Origin: CBDUBU01 sp965365465
GTDB taxonomy: Bacteria; Bacteroidota; Rhodothermia; Rhodothermales; DASSAV01
DNA length: 12,508 nucleotides
Reading direction: 5' to 3'
NCBI GenBank assembly: GCA_965365465.1
Contig: CBDUBU010000108.1
Span: 1-12,508 of the forward strand
This document shows, piece after piece, positions 1-5,929 of the stretch (position 1 is the stretch's first letter; the number at the start of each line of letters is the position of its first letter). Under the pieces are notes generated by a model that was given only the letters and a program-made list of their open reading frames with translations, was not told where the DNA came from and made no database searches. The position numbers and the translations under genes are program-made.

Positions 1-144
1 CGCGACATTGCGGAACGCCTGCATCTTTCCGTCAAAACGGTAGAGTCCTACCGCGCCCGCATCAAAGGCAAATTGAACCTCGGAACCGCTTCGGAGTTGA
101 TGCAACATGCGGTGCAATGGGTAGAAAGCGAAGGGGGGGAGTAA
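1..144 (+). CDS. LuxR/NarL-family response regulator, C-terminal end (partial)
   Basis: The frame is open from the first base and ends with TAA at 142-144, giving 47 residues. They read as the last three helices of a LuxR/GerE-type helix-turn-helix: DIAERLHLS is the scaffold helix, VKTVESYRARIKGKL the recognition helix, and TASELMQHAVQWV the closing helix. In this family these residues bind DNA as a dimer, usually at the C-terminus of a NarL/FixJ two-component response regulator. The receiver domain and the start lie left of the window, so the input signal is unknown. The yceI-like gene follows 205 nt downstream on the same strand, too far to assume an operon. A stand-alone LuxR regulator without a receiver domain is also possible. 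Confidence 0.88.
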   Translation, partial: RDIAERLHLSVKTVESYRARIKGKLNLGTASELMQHAVQWVESEGGE

Positions 145-349
145 GGCTGTGGGCAACAGGTGTTCGCGTTCGTCTGCGCTCGACGCAAGCGAGTGTATGT
201 TTCTGTGGACACAAAAGCTGTTTTCAGCGCGTTCAGGCAGGTGGCATTTATTTTGAGATAGATGCATCCTGGCTGCCGCAGGCATTACGAAGGCATACCG
301 CTTTTTATAGCATTCCAACAGGAGTTGACACACAATAAGGAGGAGTATC
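145..349. other. intergenic region between the regulator and the YceI gene
   Basis: This 205-nt stretch has no convincing gene; the short plus-strand ORFs in it run out of frame into yceI and do not look protein-like. A/T-rich patches near 246-262 and 300-310 are the likeliest place for the yceI promoter, but I cannot pick out a clear -35/-10 or Bacteroidota-type -33/-7 pair. TTGACA at 325-330 lies only about 20 nt before the start codon, too close to act as a -35 box for a leader carrying the ribosome binding site. Confidence 0.4.
337..343 (+). promoter_or_regulatory. strong Shine-Dalgarno site of the YceI gene
   Basis: AAGGAGG lies 6 nt before ATG 350 and fixes that start over the in-frame ATG at 368. 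It is the only near-perfect ribosome binding site among the main genes here, which suggests high translation of this protein. Confidence 0.85.
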
Positions 350-934
350 ATGAGAGAACGTCGCACGATGGCGTATGGTTTTTTGCTCGCAGCTTTGCTC
401 GTTGTTTCCGGCTGGACAACGGCATCGGCGCAGGTTCAGGCTGATTTCCAGACAGGAAGCAAACTCTGGCTCGACGGCACTTCGTCCCTGCATGACTGGA
501 AGTGCGAAACCCCGGAGCTTAGCGGCTATGTGCAGTCTGAGTCGACGGACAACGCAAACGTGGTCAAGGTTGAGGCTACCATCCCGGTCGAGGCACTCGA
601 TTGCGGAAATGCCGTTATGACCAAGCGTACGATCGGCATCCTGAAGTCCAATGATTCCCCGAACGTTCAGTACAAACTGGTGAAAGCTACACCCGTGCCT
701 GGCGCCGGGGGCGAGTTCAAGTTGCAGACGACCGGCCAGCTTACCATTGCAGGAGTTACGAAAGATGTCGCCATGGAAGTTCAGGGCAAGAAGCTGCCTG
801 ACGGTCGCATCCAGTATACGGGAAGCACGCCGCTGCTGATGACCAACTACGGGATCAAGCCGCCTGCCTTTCTGAACCTCAAGACGGGCGATGAAGTGAC
901 GGTCCACTTTGAGATCATCGCAGCTCCCAAATAA
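350..934 (+). CDS. YceI-family secreted protein
   Basis: This is a 194-residue protein with a signal peptide at about residues 1-28 (basic MRERR, a hydrophobic stretch, then a TASA-Q cleavage-like site). The mature part matches the YceI fold, a lipocalin-like beta-barrel known to bind isoprenoid or other long amphiphilic lipids in the periplasm. Visible signatures are GTSSLHDW (43-50), the strand pattern around VVKVEATIPVEAL (71-83), and LTIAGVTKDVAMEV (131-144). The length is normal for the family. Cysteines 52 and 85 could form a disulfide. The gene stands alone, 205 nt after the regulator fragment and ahead of a hairpin terminator region. The ligand is unknown; some family members are stress-induced, but nothing here shows that. 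Confidence 0.88.
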   Translation: MRERRTMAYGFLLAALLVVSGWTTASAQVQADFQTGSKLWLDGTSSLHDWKCETPELSGYVQSESTDNANVVKVEATIPVEALDCGNAVMTKRTIGILKSNDSPNVQYKLVKATPVPGAGGEFKLQTTGQLTIAGVTKDVAMEVQGKKLPDGRIQYTGSTPLLMTNYGIKPPAFLNLKTGDEVTVHFEIIAAPK

Positions 935-960
935 TTGCTGGAAGAAGAGAGCCGCGCCTG

Positions 961-986
961 ACCGGGCGTGAGGAGAGACACCCGGT
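961..986. terminator. first hairpin of a convergent intergenic region
   Basis: ACCGGG (961-966) pairs with CCCGGT (981-986). The pairing continues as TG/CA (969-970 with 979-980) after a two-base CG bulge, around the loop AGGAGAGA. It lies 27 nt after the yceI stop codon. There is no T-tract behind it, so on its own it is more likely an mRNA-stabilising or accessory hairpin than an intrinsic terminator. Confidence 0.4.
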
Positions 987-1000
987 TAGGCTGCAAACAA

Positions 1001-1060
1001 AGCGAGGATACCGGAGCGACGCGCCAATTTCAGGCAATGCGTCGCTCCGGCGTCCTCGCT
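1001..1060. terminator. long hairpin, probable bidirectional terminator
   Basis: The left arm 1001-1022 and right arm 1039-1060 are 22 nt each and complementary at 20 of 22 positions, around a 16-nt loop. TTTT follows at 1067-1070 on the plus strand and TTGTTT follows on the minus strand (complement of 995-1000). It sits between the convergent yceI gene and the small minus-strand gene ending at 1099, so it could terminate both transcripts. The T-tracts are imperfect. Confidence 0.65.
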
Positions 1061-1098
1061 TCATGCTTTTAGGTGTCGCTCCAACTACTTGAGCCGCG

Positions 1099-1299
1099 CT
1101 ATTTTCTGCGGATTTTTCCCTTGTCGTAGCCGAACAGGAGGCCCCGCAGGTAGAAACGCGCCTCCTCCGGATTGAGCCGCACCGTTCCGATTCTGTGCCG
1201 GATCTCGATGCTTGCAGGGGAAAGGCGGTAGTCATTAATCAACCCATAGTCGCACGCCAGATTAATCATCCGCTCGATGGCCATGGAGGTGTAATTCAT
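1099..1299 (-). CDS. small conserved-looking hypothetical protein (66 aa)
   Basis: I do not recognise this protein. It is basic at the end (GYDKGKIRRK), has no signal peptide or membrane segment, and reads as a compact soluble domain: an amphipathic helix at MAIERMINLACDYG, then short strands (IEIRHRIGTVRL) and a second helix (NPEEARFYLRGLLFG). Codon third positions are GC-rich like those of the neighbouring genes, and the composition is balanced, which supports coding. No Shine-Dalgarno precedes ATG 1299; ATG at 1284 is an alternative start. A stop codon lies five codons upstream in frame. It follows the acetyltransferase pair by 100 nt on the same strand and ends next to the convergent hairpin. 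Reading the opposite strand gives an arginine/serine-rich shadow ORF. Confidence 0.55.
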   Translation of the reverse strand: MNYTSMAIERMINLACDYGLINDYRLSPASIEIRHRIGTVRLNPEEARFYLRGLLFGYDKGKIRRK

Positions 1300-1390
1300 G
1301 GAGGTAGTGGTTTACAAAAGGTGGGGCCTTCATGTTTTCTTCAATATACATCGAAAGCGCTTCCGGAGCTTCCTGACGTTATGAAAATAA

Positions 1391-1404
1391 TGTAACAAGT
1401 TACA
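1391..1404. repeat. TGTAAC-AA-GTTACA dyad at the end of the acetyltransferase unit
   Basis: TGTAAC (1391-1396) and GTTACA (1399-1404) form a perfect inverted repeat over the stop codon (TAA, 1402-1400, minus strand) of the SGNH partner gene. On the minus strand it is followed by TTATTTT, so a short A/T-rich terminator hairpin is possible. It could equally be an operator or promoter element for the small gene that starts about 90 nt further on. Confidence 0.35.
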
Positions 1405-2545
1405 ATTTGTCCGCCGGGTGGCGATTGCTTGCAAGCCGGGCGCCTGGAACACTTTCCCTGGCGGCGAGCGAATCCAGCGCTGCTGTGACCTGGTCGAGCG
1501 CAATGGACATTCCCTCTGCATTCCAGTGTATGTCGGAGGCATAATACACAGGGCGCGGGTGCTGACGAAACGGACTGTAGAGGCGCACTACGGCGACCCC
1601 GCGTTCTTCCAGAGCATCATAGAGCCGGGGCAGTAGGTTGTCATACGCACGATCCGTCACCCGTTCGTGGTAGACTGTGATCTTGTTAGGGATCGGGAGG
1701 AAAACAAACGCCGCATTGTAGTGGAGCCGCAGGCTGTCCCGTGTTGCTGCAATGTTATCAGCGACGCGGTTGATGAGACTGTCTGTGTGGTGGTAGAAAA
1801 ACGTCCCCGGCAGACCCGTCGTTATGGTGTTTCGGACAAACAGCATGGGCGGGTCTGTGGTATAGGCGCCGATACGGGGACTGATTTTTCCGTACCGTTC
1901 AAACATGAACGTTTCATAGCGGGAGGAGAGGAAGAAGGACAGGCGGTTGCGTTTCAAAAAATAGGCGCATAGCTCGTTGAACCTGGAAAGCCTCTCAAGC
2001 GGCAGAAAAACGGTTTCCTCGTTCAGTTCTCTGCCTGAGCCGGTTTCCCTGAACTTCGACGGAGGCGGCAAATTCTGAGGATAAACCTCGGTAAACACCT
2101 GCGCCATATCTCTTTCCAGGACTTCGAGAACGACTGCCACAGGGCGGCTCCGGCGCGTCGACGAAGTGAGCGCTGCAAAAGGCGCTTGCCTGACGTGTCC
2201 CAGATAATGCACGGGCTGCTCCAGCCGTTGGGCCAGTTGCGTAGAGAAATCGTAATAGCCCAGATCCAGGCCGAAAAAACTGTCGCCTACCGTAAAGATG
2301 CGGTAGTCATCCGCCTCCAGGGCAGGATTCGCGGGCAGCGGTTCCGGCGTGGGCGGCAGGGGGATCTTGAACCTGTCGATCTTGGCGTCCAGGTACAAGC
2401 CTCCGTATTCGGTTGTGGTAACCGTCGCAAGACCCATCAAATCGGGCGACTGCACGACGAGAAACACAGCAAAGCTCGCCAGCCCCAGCATATACAGCAG
2501 TTTCAGCGAGGCTTTTTGTCTGGATAAGTGCGCCGGTCTTTGCAT
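1400..2545 (-). CDS. membrane-anchored SGNH/DHHW-type acetyltransferase partner of the MBOAT protein
   Basis: This protein has 381 residues with one membrane segment at about 14-32; the rest is predicted periplasmic. It carries a GDSFF block (87-91, candidate nucleophile Ser89) and a C-terminal SDIHWN block (337-342, candidate Asp338/His340), the Ser and Asp-x-His(-Trp) elements of the SGNH and AlgX/AlgJ/DHHW families. Such proteins accept an acyl group delivered by an MBOAT protein and transfer it to an exported polymer. The open frame extends to 2695, but that overlaps the MBOAT gene by about 145 nt and adds an unlikely leader. ATG 2545, 4 nt after the MBOAT stop, gives tight translational coupling and a normal membrane anchor. 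The Ser-before-Asp/His order differs from AlgX, where DxHW comes first. The polymer is unknown; exopolysaccharide or cell wall are the likeliest targets. Confidence 0.78.
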   Translation of the reverse strand: MQRPAHLSRQKASLKLLYMLGLASFAVFLVVQSPDLMGLATVTTTEYGGLYLDAKIDRFKIPLPPTPEPLPANPALEADDYRIFTVGDSFFGLDLGYYDFSTQLAQRLEQPVHYLGHVRQAPFAALTSSTRRSRPVAVVLEVLERDMAQVFTEVYPQNLPPPSKFRETGSGRELNEETVFLPLERLSRFNELCAYFLKRNRLSFFLSSRYETFMFERYGKISPRIGAYTTDPPMLFVRNTITTGLPGTFFYHHTDSLINRVADNIAATRDSLRLHYNAAFVFLPIPNKITVYHERVTDRAYDNLLPRLYDALEERGVAVVRLYSPFRQHPRPVYYASDIHWNAEGMSIALDQVTAALDSLAARESVPGARLASNRHPADKL

Positions 2546-2549
2546 CGCT

Positions 2550-4022
2550 TCAGAATTGGAAATAAATGAAGTCTTGCGCTTCGCTTTTCCCGAGAACGAG
2601 CACGATCGCAACAAGGCCCGTGTAGAACATCCAGCGCATCCACCGCGGCCTGCCTGAGAAAAACGACTCCAGGGTTTTGCGCCGTTCAATGACATGAACG
2701 CCTTCCATCAGTCCAAGTGCGGCCAGCGAAATGACAAGTTCCGTTGCGCCAAAGTTTGGAAGGCTGACTTGAAGCCCGTCAGCGGAAAACAGGAATAGAT
2801 TCCGGAGCAACACAAAGGCATCTGAAACCGAACCGGCCCGAAAGAATACCCAGCCGAGGAGCACAAGGTGAAACGTGAGCGCAATTTGAAACCCTTTCCG
2901 GAACCAGGGAGGCAGAACAAATCCTGCTGCTCTCATATTGGCCGGGATCTCGGAGTGAAAGGCAAGTCGGTCGCGCACTTCATCGGCCAGGACGCCGCCG
3001 ATCAGGTACAAGCCGTGAAGCGATCCCCAGATGATGAAAGTCCAGTTTGCGCCGTGCCACAGGCCACTGATGGCAAACACGGCAAACAGGTTGAAGAACC
3101 ACCTTTCTCTGGAAACCCGGTTTCCACCGAGCGGGATATACAGGTAATCCCGGAACCAGGTGGAAAGCGAAATATGCCATCGCGCCCAGAACTCACGGAT
3201 CGACTTTGCAAAGTAAGGTTGCCTGAAGTTGATCATCAGGTCATATCCCATTACCCGGGCAGCCCCGATAGCCATATCGGAATACCCTGAAAAGTCACAG
3301 TAGATCTGGAAGGCAAAGAAGTACGAAGCAATGAGCACGTGCAGCCCGAAGTGCTCGCCGGGCTGGTTATAGACAGCGTTGACGTAGACGGCAAGCCGGT
3401 CGGCAATAACCACCTTCTTGAACAGGCCCCAGAGCATGAGCTGAAGCCCGCTCACCACGCGCCGGTAGTCATACACGTGTTCCTGCCGGAACTGCGGCAG
3501 CAGCCGTTCCGAGCGTTCGATGGGTCCGGCGACCAGTTGGGGGAAGAAAGATACGTAGAGGGCAAAGATGCCGAAATGACGCTCCGGAGCCTGACGGCCC
3601 CGGTAGACATCAATCGAATAGCTCAGGGTTTGAAAGGTGTAGAAAGAAATCCCCACCGGCAAGAGCAGATCGAAGGTGGGCGCGTGGGCAAATATATTGA
3701 ACGACTCAAAGAGGGCGTTAACGGAATTGCTGAAGAAGTTGAAGTACTTGAAGGTAAAGAGTAAACCCAGGTTGCTCGTCAGACTCAGCAGCAGGTAGGG
3801 TCGGCGCGCTTTTCTGGTCTCAAACCGGCCCATCGCCAGCGCTGCGCCATAATCAATCAGCGTTGACAGGAAGACAAGCACGATGTACTCCGGCTTCCAG
3901 CACATGTAAAAGTAGTAGCTGGCCGCCAGCAGCAGCACCCACCGATGGCGAGGGGAGAGGGCATAATAGCCCGCCACTACCATCGGGAAAAAAATCAGAA
4001 AACTGTAGGAGTTAAACAGCAT
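2550..4022 (-). CDS. MBOAT-family membrane O-acyltransferase (AlgI-like)
   Basis: This 490-residue polytopic protein has about ten or more hydrophobic segments and the normal AlgI length. Family blocks in order are MLFNSYSFLIFFP at the N-terminus, PVGISFYTFQTLSY (122-135), PQLVAGPIER (161-170), DFSGYSDMAIG (243-253), FWARWHISLSTWFRDYLYIP (278-297) and ISGLWHGANWTF (318-329), with the invariant catalytic His at 323. Relatives move acetyl groups from cytoplasmic acetyl-CoA across the inner membrane to alginate, cellulose, teichoic acid or peptidoglycan. The frame can begin at GTG 4061, but the family nearly always starts at MLFNS, so ATG 4022 is preferred; neither start has a Shine-Dalgarno. 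The SGNH partner follows after 4 nt, forming the typical two-gene O-acetylation module. The acceptor polymer cannot be read from this window. Confidence 0.92.
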   Translation of the reverse strand: MLFNSYSFLIFFPMVVAGYYALSPRHRWVLLLAASYYFYMCWKPEYIVLVFLSTLIDYGAALAMGRFETRKARRPYLLLSLTSNLGLLFTFKYFNFFSNSVNALFESFNIFAHAPTFDLLLPVGISFYTFQTLSYSIDVYRGRQAPERHFGIFALYVSFFPQLVAGPIERSERLLPQFRQEHVYDYRRVVSGLQLMLWGLFKKVVIADRLAVYVNAVYNQPGEHFGLHVLIASYFFAFQIYCDFSGYSDMAIGAARVMGYDLMINFRQPYFAKSIREFWARWHISLSTWFRDYLYIPLGGNRVSRERWFFNLFAVFAISGLWHGANWTFIIWGSLHGLYLIGGVLADEVRDRLAFHSEIPANMRAAGFVLPPWFRKGFQIALTFHLVLLGWVFFRAGSVSDAFVLLRNLFLFSADGLQVSLPNFGATELVISLAALGLMEGVHVIERRKTLESFFSGRPRWMRWMFYTGLVAIVLVLGKSEAQDFIYFQF

Positions 4023-4345
4023 CGTTTGTGGTGGAAGACGATGCACCCAGGCAAAGAACACGTTCGGGATGGGAACCGCCGAAGTAGCCGCCGAACCAGA
4101 GCTGATCGTTAAACCGGATAGCGAACAGGAGCCGTCACTTTAACGACGACAATACACTGAGACTTCTTGATCGTACAGGTTGCCCACGCCTGTGTCCTTG
4201 GTCCGCAGCCGCTGTAAATTTTTCAGCGCCTGAGCATGAATTCACAAATACTGCACGCAAGGTAGGCGCTGCGGAGCGGCCGTTCAATCAGTTTTGCAGG
4301 TTGCGCCTCAAGCAAGAGCAAGTCGCGTCAGAGGAGAGAAGGGAG

Positions 4346-4429
4346 ATGCGTTGGAAGCCCTATGAATGCCTGCGCCTTTATGACAGCTTGGAGGCGCTTG
4401 CATTGAGCCAAAACCTTACACGATTGTAA
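4346..4429 (+). CDS. possible 27-residue ORF with a good Shine-Dalgarno
   Basis: ATG 4346 is preceded by purine-rich GAGGAGAGAAGGGAG (4331-4345) and opens 27 codons to TAA 4427-4429. The product, beginning MRWKPYECLRLYDSLEAL, reads like a short amphipathic helix and has no hydrophobic segment. The stop codon falls inside the CTTACA-CGAT-TGTAAG dyad. I do not recognise it. It could be a genuine small protein, a leader peptide, a decayed gene start, or chance. Confidence 0.25.
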   Translation: MRWKPYECLRLYDSLEALALSQNLTRL

Positions 4430-4430
4430 G
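4415..4430. promoter_or_regulatory. 16-bp operator-like dyad
   Basis: CTTACA (4415-4420) and TGTAAG (4425-4430) are perfect inverted arms around CGAT, in the A/T-rich part of the gap upstream of the MBOAT gene. A dimeric regulator could bind here, but it lies about 390 nt before the MBOAT start, so the link is weak. Confidence 0.3.
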
Positions 4431-4600
4431 AAATTTATCACACGGTATCTGTTTAACATGTCGGCATGACACGACGGCTCAGGAAGCGGCATTCCCTTCC
4501 CGAAGTGTCATCTTGGGGGAAGTTGAGAGTCTATGTAACGCCAATGGCAGGCGGCCCGGCAAGAAGGGTTCTCTGCCGTCCGCGCTGCGTTCCAGGTTAG

Positions 4601-4617
4601 TCAGAGACAGCCTCTGA
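4601..4617 (-). terminator. small hairpin just after the BNR gene
   Basis: TCAGAG (4601-4606) and CTCTGA (4612-4617) form a perfect 6-bp stem with loop ACAGC, 5 nt past the BNR stop codon on the minus strand. No T-tract follows, so it may protect the 3' end of the mRNA more than terminate transcription. Confidence 0.35.
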
Positions 4618-4622
4618 GCGTT

Positions 4623-5723
4623 TTATTCCGGCCATGCTCCGTTTATGATCGGGCGCAGCTTCAGCTTGTCAGGGTCAAGAACGACATGACGGATGCGCTG
4701 ACGTTTCCAGGTGTAGGTGATATGAACCATGCCGTCCGTGGTCTGGATAACGGCTGGATAAGAGAACTCCTGTCCTGCCTCGTTTTCGAGCACGAGGGCG
4801 GCCTGCCATGTCACGCCATCTTCCGAGAGGGCTACATTGAGAACCTTGCGCCCGGAATCCCAATCTCCTTTTTTACTGCGGGCGTGGTTGTAAACGAGCA
4901 GAAACCGCCCGTCGGCCAGCGTGACGGCATCGGTTCCGGCGTTGGGGTTTGGGAGGTCGAGCAGGGTCATTTCGCCCCATGTACGTCCGCTGTCGGCGGA
5001 CGTGATCGTAAAGATCCGATCCTGCTGCGTGCGTCCTATTGCCTGAAGGCGCCCGTCACGGTGTTGCAAAAAGCTTGGCTGAATGGCCTGGATGGGCAAA
5101 TCCTGATTCACGGGAGGCGTGGCCTCCCAGGTTTCTCCCAGATCGCTGGAACGCTCGAAATGGACGCGCCAGCCGTCATGTTCGGTGCTCGTCGGAGCAA
5201 GGATGTCGCCGTTGGCTAGCTGGATCGGCTTGTTCTTGATTGGTCCGAGAATGCCATCCGGCAAACGTCGTGGTTCCGACCAGGTTTGGCCTCCGTCTTC
5301 CGACGTGATGAGCATACCCCACCAGGCATCCGGAGAGGGTCCGACTTTGTAGAAAAGCATCAGCGGCCCTCCCTCCGGCTGAAACAGCACCGGGTTCCAA
5401 CTTGGATACCGGCTCCCGTCGGGCTGCACGCCATTGGCGACCTCGACCGGGGTGCTCCATTTGCCATCCTGATAAAGGGAAAGCCAGATCCCCACATCCG
5501 GATTTTTCTCCCTCGTGCCCCCGAACCATGCCGCCGCCAATCCTGTTTCGGTTTCTGCGATCGTGGAAGCATGAACCTGCGGAGTCGTTGCCGTCTCGCC
5601 GATAAACTCCGATTTCACGATGGCAGGATCATCGGTGCGTGGAACCCCCGGAATCAGCATGATCAGGATGAGAAGCAGCAAGATCATGCTGGGAAGCAGC
5701 AAGATTTTCATGGAAGATGCCAT
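4623..5723 (-). CDS. BNR/Asp-box beta-propeller protein (sialidase-like glycosidase), membrane-anchored or secreted
   Basis: This is a 366-residue protein with an N-terminal hydrophobic anchor or signal (about 5-27) lacking a lipobox Cys. The rest is a sialidase-type propeller of the BNR_2 kind with Asp boxes at 141-148 (SEDGGQTW), 192-199 (SSDLGETW) and 242-249 (SADSGRTW) and a shortened one at 300-306 (SEDGVTW). The conserved-looking ASTIAE...AAWFGGTREKNPDVGIW block (52-80) is typical of the family often labelled exo-alpha-sialidase in glycan-degradation loci. I see no FRIP-type motif, so true sialidase activity is doubtful; related propellers act on other terminal sugars such as rhamnose or uronic acids. 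ATG 5711 is an alternative start, and neither start has a Shine-Dalgarno. It is divergent from the GH97 gene and probably shares its control region, supporting a role in the same pathway. Confidence 0.8.
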   Translation of the reverse strand: MASSMKILLLPSMILLLLILIMLIPGVPRTDDPAIVKSEFIGETATTPQVHASTIAETETGLAAAWFGGTREKNPDVGIWLSLYQDGKWSTPVEVANGVQPDGSRYPSWNPVLFQPEGGPLMLFYKVGPSPDAWWGMLITSEDGGQTWSEPRRLPDGILGPIKNKPIQLANGDILAPTSTEHDGWRVHFERSSDLGETWEATPPVNQDLPIQAIQPSFLQHRDGRLQAIGRTQQDRIFTITSADSGRTWGEMTLLDLPNPNAGTDAVTLADGRFLLVYNHARSKKGDWDSGRKVLNVALSEDGVTWQAALVLENEAGQEFSYPAVIQTTDGMVHITYTWKRQRIRHVVLDPDKLKLRPIINGAWPE

Positions 5724-5929
5724 TTTGCGGATGCTGTAGAGGCTGGTCTCGCATCAAAGGAGATGATTCGGAACCTTGTTTTGCTATAAGATCATGTTCT
5801 TTAGTTCTTAACGCAATAACTGGGATGCCCGCATTAAAATACCTGAGGGGATGGCGGCGTTTGAAGAACTTCTCACCACTTGGCCGCGCTCCTGCCAGAG
5901 CGGCTCCGGCTCCTAAACTGTAATTCGCA
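5724..5929. promoter_or_regulatory. divergent control region between the BNR and GH97 genes
   Basis: This 206-nt gap must contain the promoters of both divergent units. The A/T-rich core at about 5772-5840, including TATAAG (5785-5790), is the likeliest promoter zone, but no complete pair of boxes is clear on either strand. A hairpin, GCCGCGCT (5883-5890) with AGAGCGGC (5897-5904), 7 of 8 paired, lies 25 nt before the GH97 start and would fall in its leader if transcription begins in the A/T-rich core. Confidence 0.45.

Larger units (their letters stand above)
4062..4622. other. long intergenic region with dyads, no convincing gene
   Basis: This region lies between two minus-strand genes (BNR protein upstream, MBOAT downstream), so it should hold the MBOAT promoter. 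I see no ORF resembling a known protein, no tRNA and no mobile-element end. It contains a CTTACA-CGAT-TGTAAG dyad (4415-4430), a TGTC-GGCAT-GACA dyad (4459-4471) in an A/T-rich patch (about 4404-4460), CGCTG/CAGCG around an A/T core near 4210-4228, and a 27-codon plus-strand ORF. On the minus strand TACAAT (complement of 4423-4428) resembles a -10 box, but no good -35 sits at the right distance. Confidence 0.5.

Noticed and set aside
305..907. 200-residue minus-strand ORF opposite yceI
   Set aside because: The YceI reading has a signal peptide, family motifs and a strong ribosome binding site; the antisense product looks like a random Arg/His-rich translation.
1001..1060. The 22-nt inverted repeat as a transposon end or attachment site
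   Set aside because: The arms face each other around a 16-nt loop between convergent genes, which is the usual layout of a bidirectional terminator; no recombinase is nearby.
2546..2695. N-terminal extension of the SGNH partner to 2695
   Set aside because: It would overlap the MBOAT gene by about 145 nt and adds a Cys/Ser/Arg-rich leader before a normal membrane anchor. ATG 2545, 4 nt after the MBOAT stop, is far more natural.
4023..4061. GTG 4061 as the MBOAT start
   Set aside because: Family members begin at the MLFNS block, which is ATG 4022. The extra 13 residues have no family support and no ribosome binding site.
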